A stretch of 64,000 bases of DNA from Heracleum sosnowskyi (lineage: Eukaryota > Streptophyta > Magnoliopsida > Apiales > Apiaceae): positions 120,304,674 to 120,368,673 of the forward strand of contig CM061243.1 of NCBI GenBank assembly GCA_030848705.1, given 5' to 3'. Below the pieces are notes generated by a model. That model had not been told where the DNA came from and made no database searches. It saw only the letters and a list, made by a program, of their open reading frames with translations. Position numbers and translations under genes: made by a program. Positions 61,625-64,000 of the stretch are shown in pieces. Position 1 is the first letter of the stretch; each line of letters opens with the position of its first letter.

Positions 61625-61950
61625 AATAACTACAAACCACTCTTAGACTACAAACCTACGAACTAAATAATTTTTTTTCAAATCGCGTCGAAACATAGCA
61701 CATATGGTATGCAAATCGATCGTTGGGAGATGGAGAAAAATACGGTGAAGTCGGATTTCAAAAAAAACTCTCCGATTGACGGGAAAAGTCAAATTAAAAA
61801 CGAAGAAGAATAGGTGTGATTGAGTGTGGGAGGGTGTATTTTAGTTGTGTGTTGTGCATATAGGGGGCCATTAGATTAGATTAATCTAAGGACTTAGATT
61901 GGTTCTTAGTTTGTATTTTAAAAAAGGTTTGTATTTGATCACTAGCCTAT
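61625..61950. mobile_element. MITE-like element, copy 3
   Basis: As 36540-36889 with a changed left end. About 210 bp (SINE head remainder and the Helitron-like 5' fragment) are missing just upstream at about 61453. Confidence 0.55.
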
Positions 61951-62724
61951 ATATAGGTAAATGATCAATCATCGTTTTAAATTTTTATTATAGTTGTATA
62001 TTTTTGATTAAATATACTTTAGTTATGTTGTTGATAATTCATATTTTTATATCATATTATATATCACTATTTTACATTATTAGAATTAATTAATTATACA
62101 TAAAATATAGTAATGAACTTGATCTAATATAAGAACTATTGTATATGTTATGTATCTCATTATTTGTTAAGTCTATAATTTAAAATTAAGAAAATTAGCA
62201 TCAAAATTATGTAATGTTAATGCTTATACACTATGTTCGTCACATTCATTTCTTAACAAATTTATTTTCAAAATGAACACTTCATTTGTTGATATTTTCT
62301 AATATTGCATGTCATTCTTTATTAACTTCGGCATATCTCTAATTTACTCATTTTTTCGTCTATTTTTTCACCTTTTCCACCATTTTAATCCCCCGGTTGA
62401 TGTCCGAGTCAAAAATCGGGGTGATGATTTAAAATGTAGAATATTACGGAGTATGTAATTACAAAAAAGGTTTTCTTTAATTATAAATGATAAATGTAAA
62501 AAATAAATTTTTACACTCTCTTTGTCATGATAAATGATGAGTATGGAAAATAAAATTTATATGATATAATTTCACATGTAAATTATTCCGGATAAAAAAA
62601 ATATTTTCATTTTCATTTTTCTCTTTGGATATATATAAATGTATTATATTATTTAAATAAAAATATATAAATTCTATCTATAAAAGCATAATATGAACTA
62701 TATATCATACATAAACTTGTCTTT

Positions 62725-64000
62725 ATAGAAGATGTGTTCCTCCGTACTCTGAATAAGCAAGCTAGAACCTTCACAGGCACTGAACAAGCTCCTATGAAGT
62801 ACTAATTGGAGCCTGTTATCGCAGACAATTATGCTAATATATTCCGAATTTCATTAAAAGTTGTCCCGGTGACAATTATGTTGCTTACAGAAAGGTAACA
62901 TCAAATACATAATTATAGCATCAGTTGCTAATCATTTAGTCTGTAAGAATGTTATTCATTTCATTAATTCTGTTGTGGTATTTTGAACAGGGGCTTGGTG
63001 TTGTATGCAACAAAGAAGGCGGCTTTGATAAGGACGATTTTGTTGTGGGGTTTATGGGAGAGGTAATGATGTATTCTTGATTATGCGGATTTAGAGTTCT
63101 AAGCCAATCCTGTGTGTCAGATTTCAGTTTGTACAGGAGTTAAAGTTTGATCTTTCTGTTGATCACATGTTTACCCTGCCTGGAAATGGTTCGAGAAGCA
63201 AGATGGGATTCGTTCTTTACATAAACACAGTAAAGATCCAGTACCAGAGTTCTACCATATTTACCTTGAGAGGCCAAAGGTATCCTGAGGTCACTTATAT
63301 TTAAATTTAATTGTCTTTATTCCCATTTAATAATTTACCTGATTGTGCATTTTTGCGGCAGGGTGATGCTGATGGTTATGATTTAGTGGTTATTGATGCA
63401 ATGCACAAGGCTAATTATGCAAGCTGTATTTGTCATTCTTGTAGACCTAATTGTGTAAAAAAGTTAGTTTTCTCTTCCTGGATCGTAATAATATTTATAC
63501 TCGTCTAAACATTAATTTTTTTCCATCCTACTAAAGTATGTGACGATCAATGTGTGTTTATCACTTCAGCTCAAACTATTATTAATACTTGTCTAGCGTA
63601 AATCTAAAGAGGGAAATGTATTTACTTACCAGCATTGACTTTTAGTTTGTTGCCTATACGTTATCCATGATTGAAAGTAGACCTGGCAATGGACCGTGTA
63701 CGTGTACTTTCGTGTCGTGTACTTTCGTGTTTTCGTGTACTTAATGTAAAACCCATATCCGACCCGTTTTGGATTCGTGTACTAAATTTGAAACACATAT
63801 CCAATTCAAAACGTGTCGTGTACTTTACGTGTCGTATTCGTGTACATTAAACAAAAATATAAATTTAATTTAATTAAAATTTATATATTATAAAACTATT
63901 TTAATTATGTAAATTTTTATGAAATGTGTATTAAATATTTATCACATACAATTTTACAAAAATTTGTAAATATAATTTATATATATAAATGTATACTTCT
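62725..64000 (+). pseudogene. ATXR3/SDG2-type SET pseudogene fragment, copy 3, cut by window end
   Basis: Repeats copy 2 at an offset of about 8.95 kb, including the hAT insertion. Exon pieces up to HSCRPNC are visible; the rest lies beyond the window. Confidence 0.88.
63678..64000. mobile_element. hAT-type non-autonomous transposon, copy B (truncated by window end)
   Basis: TAGACCTGGCAATGG starts after ATTGAAAG at 63670-63677, the same site and sequence as copy A, so inherited by segmental duplication. Confidence 0.9.

Noticed and set aside
31653..64000. CRISPR-like or classical satellite array
   Set aside because: Units are long, carry gene and transposon fragments, vary in length and lack uniform short repeats with unique spacers; the genome is a plant nuclear one.

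Overview
The window is nuclear DNA from a eudicot plant. It is AT-rich, with spliced genes that have GT-AG introns, plant-specific gene families and dense plant transposon debris. I cannot name the species from sequence alone. Only three genes look intact: an intronless AHL17-like AT-hook gene (5573-6424, +), a four-exon universal stress protein gene (10373-14357, -) and a five-exon histidine-biosynthesis gene, HISN2 (29103-31652, +). They have unrelated housekeeping or regulatory roles and do not form a cluster.

Layout. 1-3651: Ty1/copia retrotransposon remnant on the minus strand, running off the left edge (reverse transcriptase, integrase, gag start, leader/LTR-like tail). 4518-4790: CACTA-like terminus. 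5573-6424: AHL gene. 6425-10372: gene-poor, with a Harbinger-like MITE, a short LTR end with primer-binding site, a stray copy of a repeat that is abundant 24 kb away, and a local tandem duplication. 10373-14357: USP gene with a MITE and small repeats in its introns. 14535-28571: about 14 kb of Helitron-like elements (TC 5' ends, GC-rich 3' hairpin, terminal CTAG), including two multi-kb arms in inverted orientation. 29103-31652: HISN2, with telo-box and TGGGCT-type promoter motifs.

31653-64000: a complex local amplification that starts directly behind HISN2. Its building blocks recur several times in the same order: fragments of HISN2 exons 3-5, a minus-strand tRNA-like cassette (16 well-preserved copies of 89-115 nt, plus degenerate ones), a conserved roughly 130-bp cassette, a LINE RNase H remnant carrying a SINE with target duplications, and a broken SET-domain segment matching ATXR3/SDG2 (three copies). 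Larger blocks repeat at offsets of about 6.1 kb (41.4 against 47.5 kb), 7.7-8.9 kb (51.3 against 59.1 kb; 54.7 against 63.7 kb) and 25.3 kb (33.8 against 59.1 kb). A 631-bp hAT element, a TRIM and a Helitron present in some copies and absent from others give a relative order of events.

The most unusual structure is this tRNA-like, HISN2-derived higher-order repeat. No dedicated defence, secretion or biosynthetic system was seen. All similarity statements come from reading the sequence and remembered family features, not from database searches.
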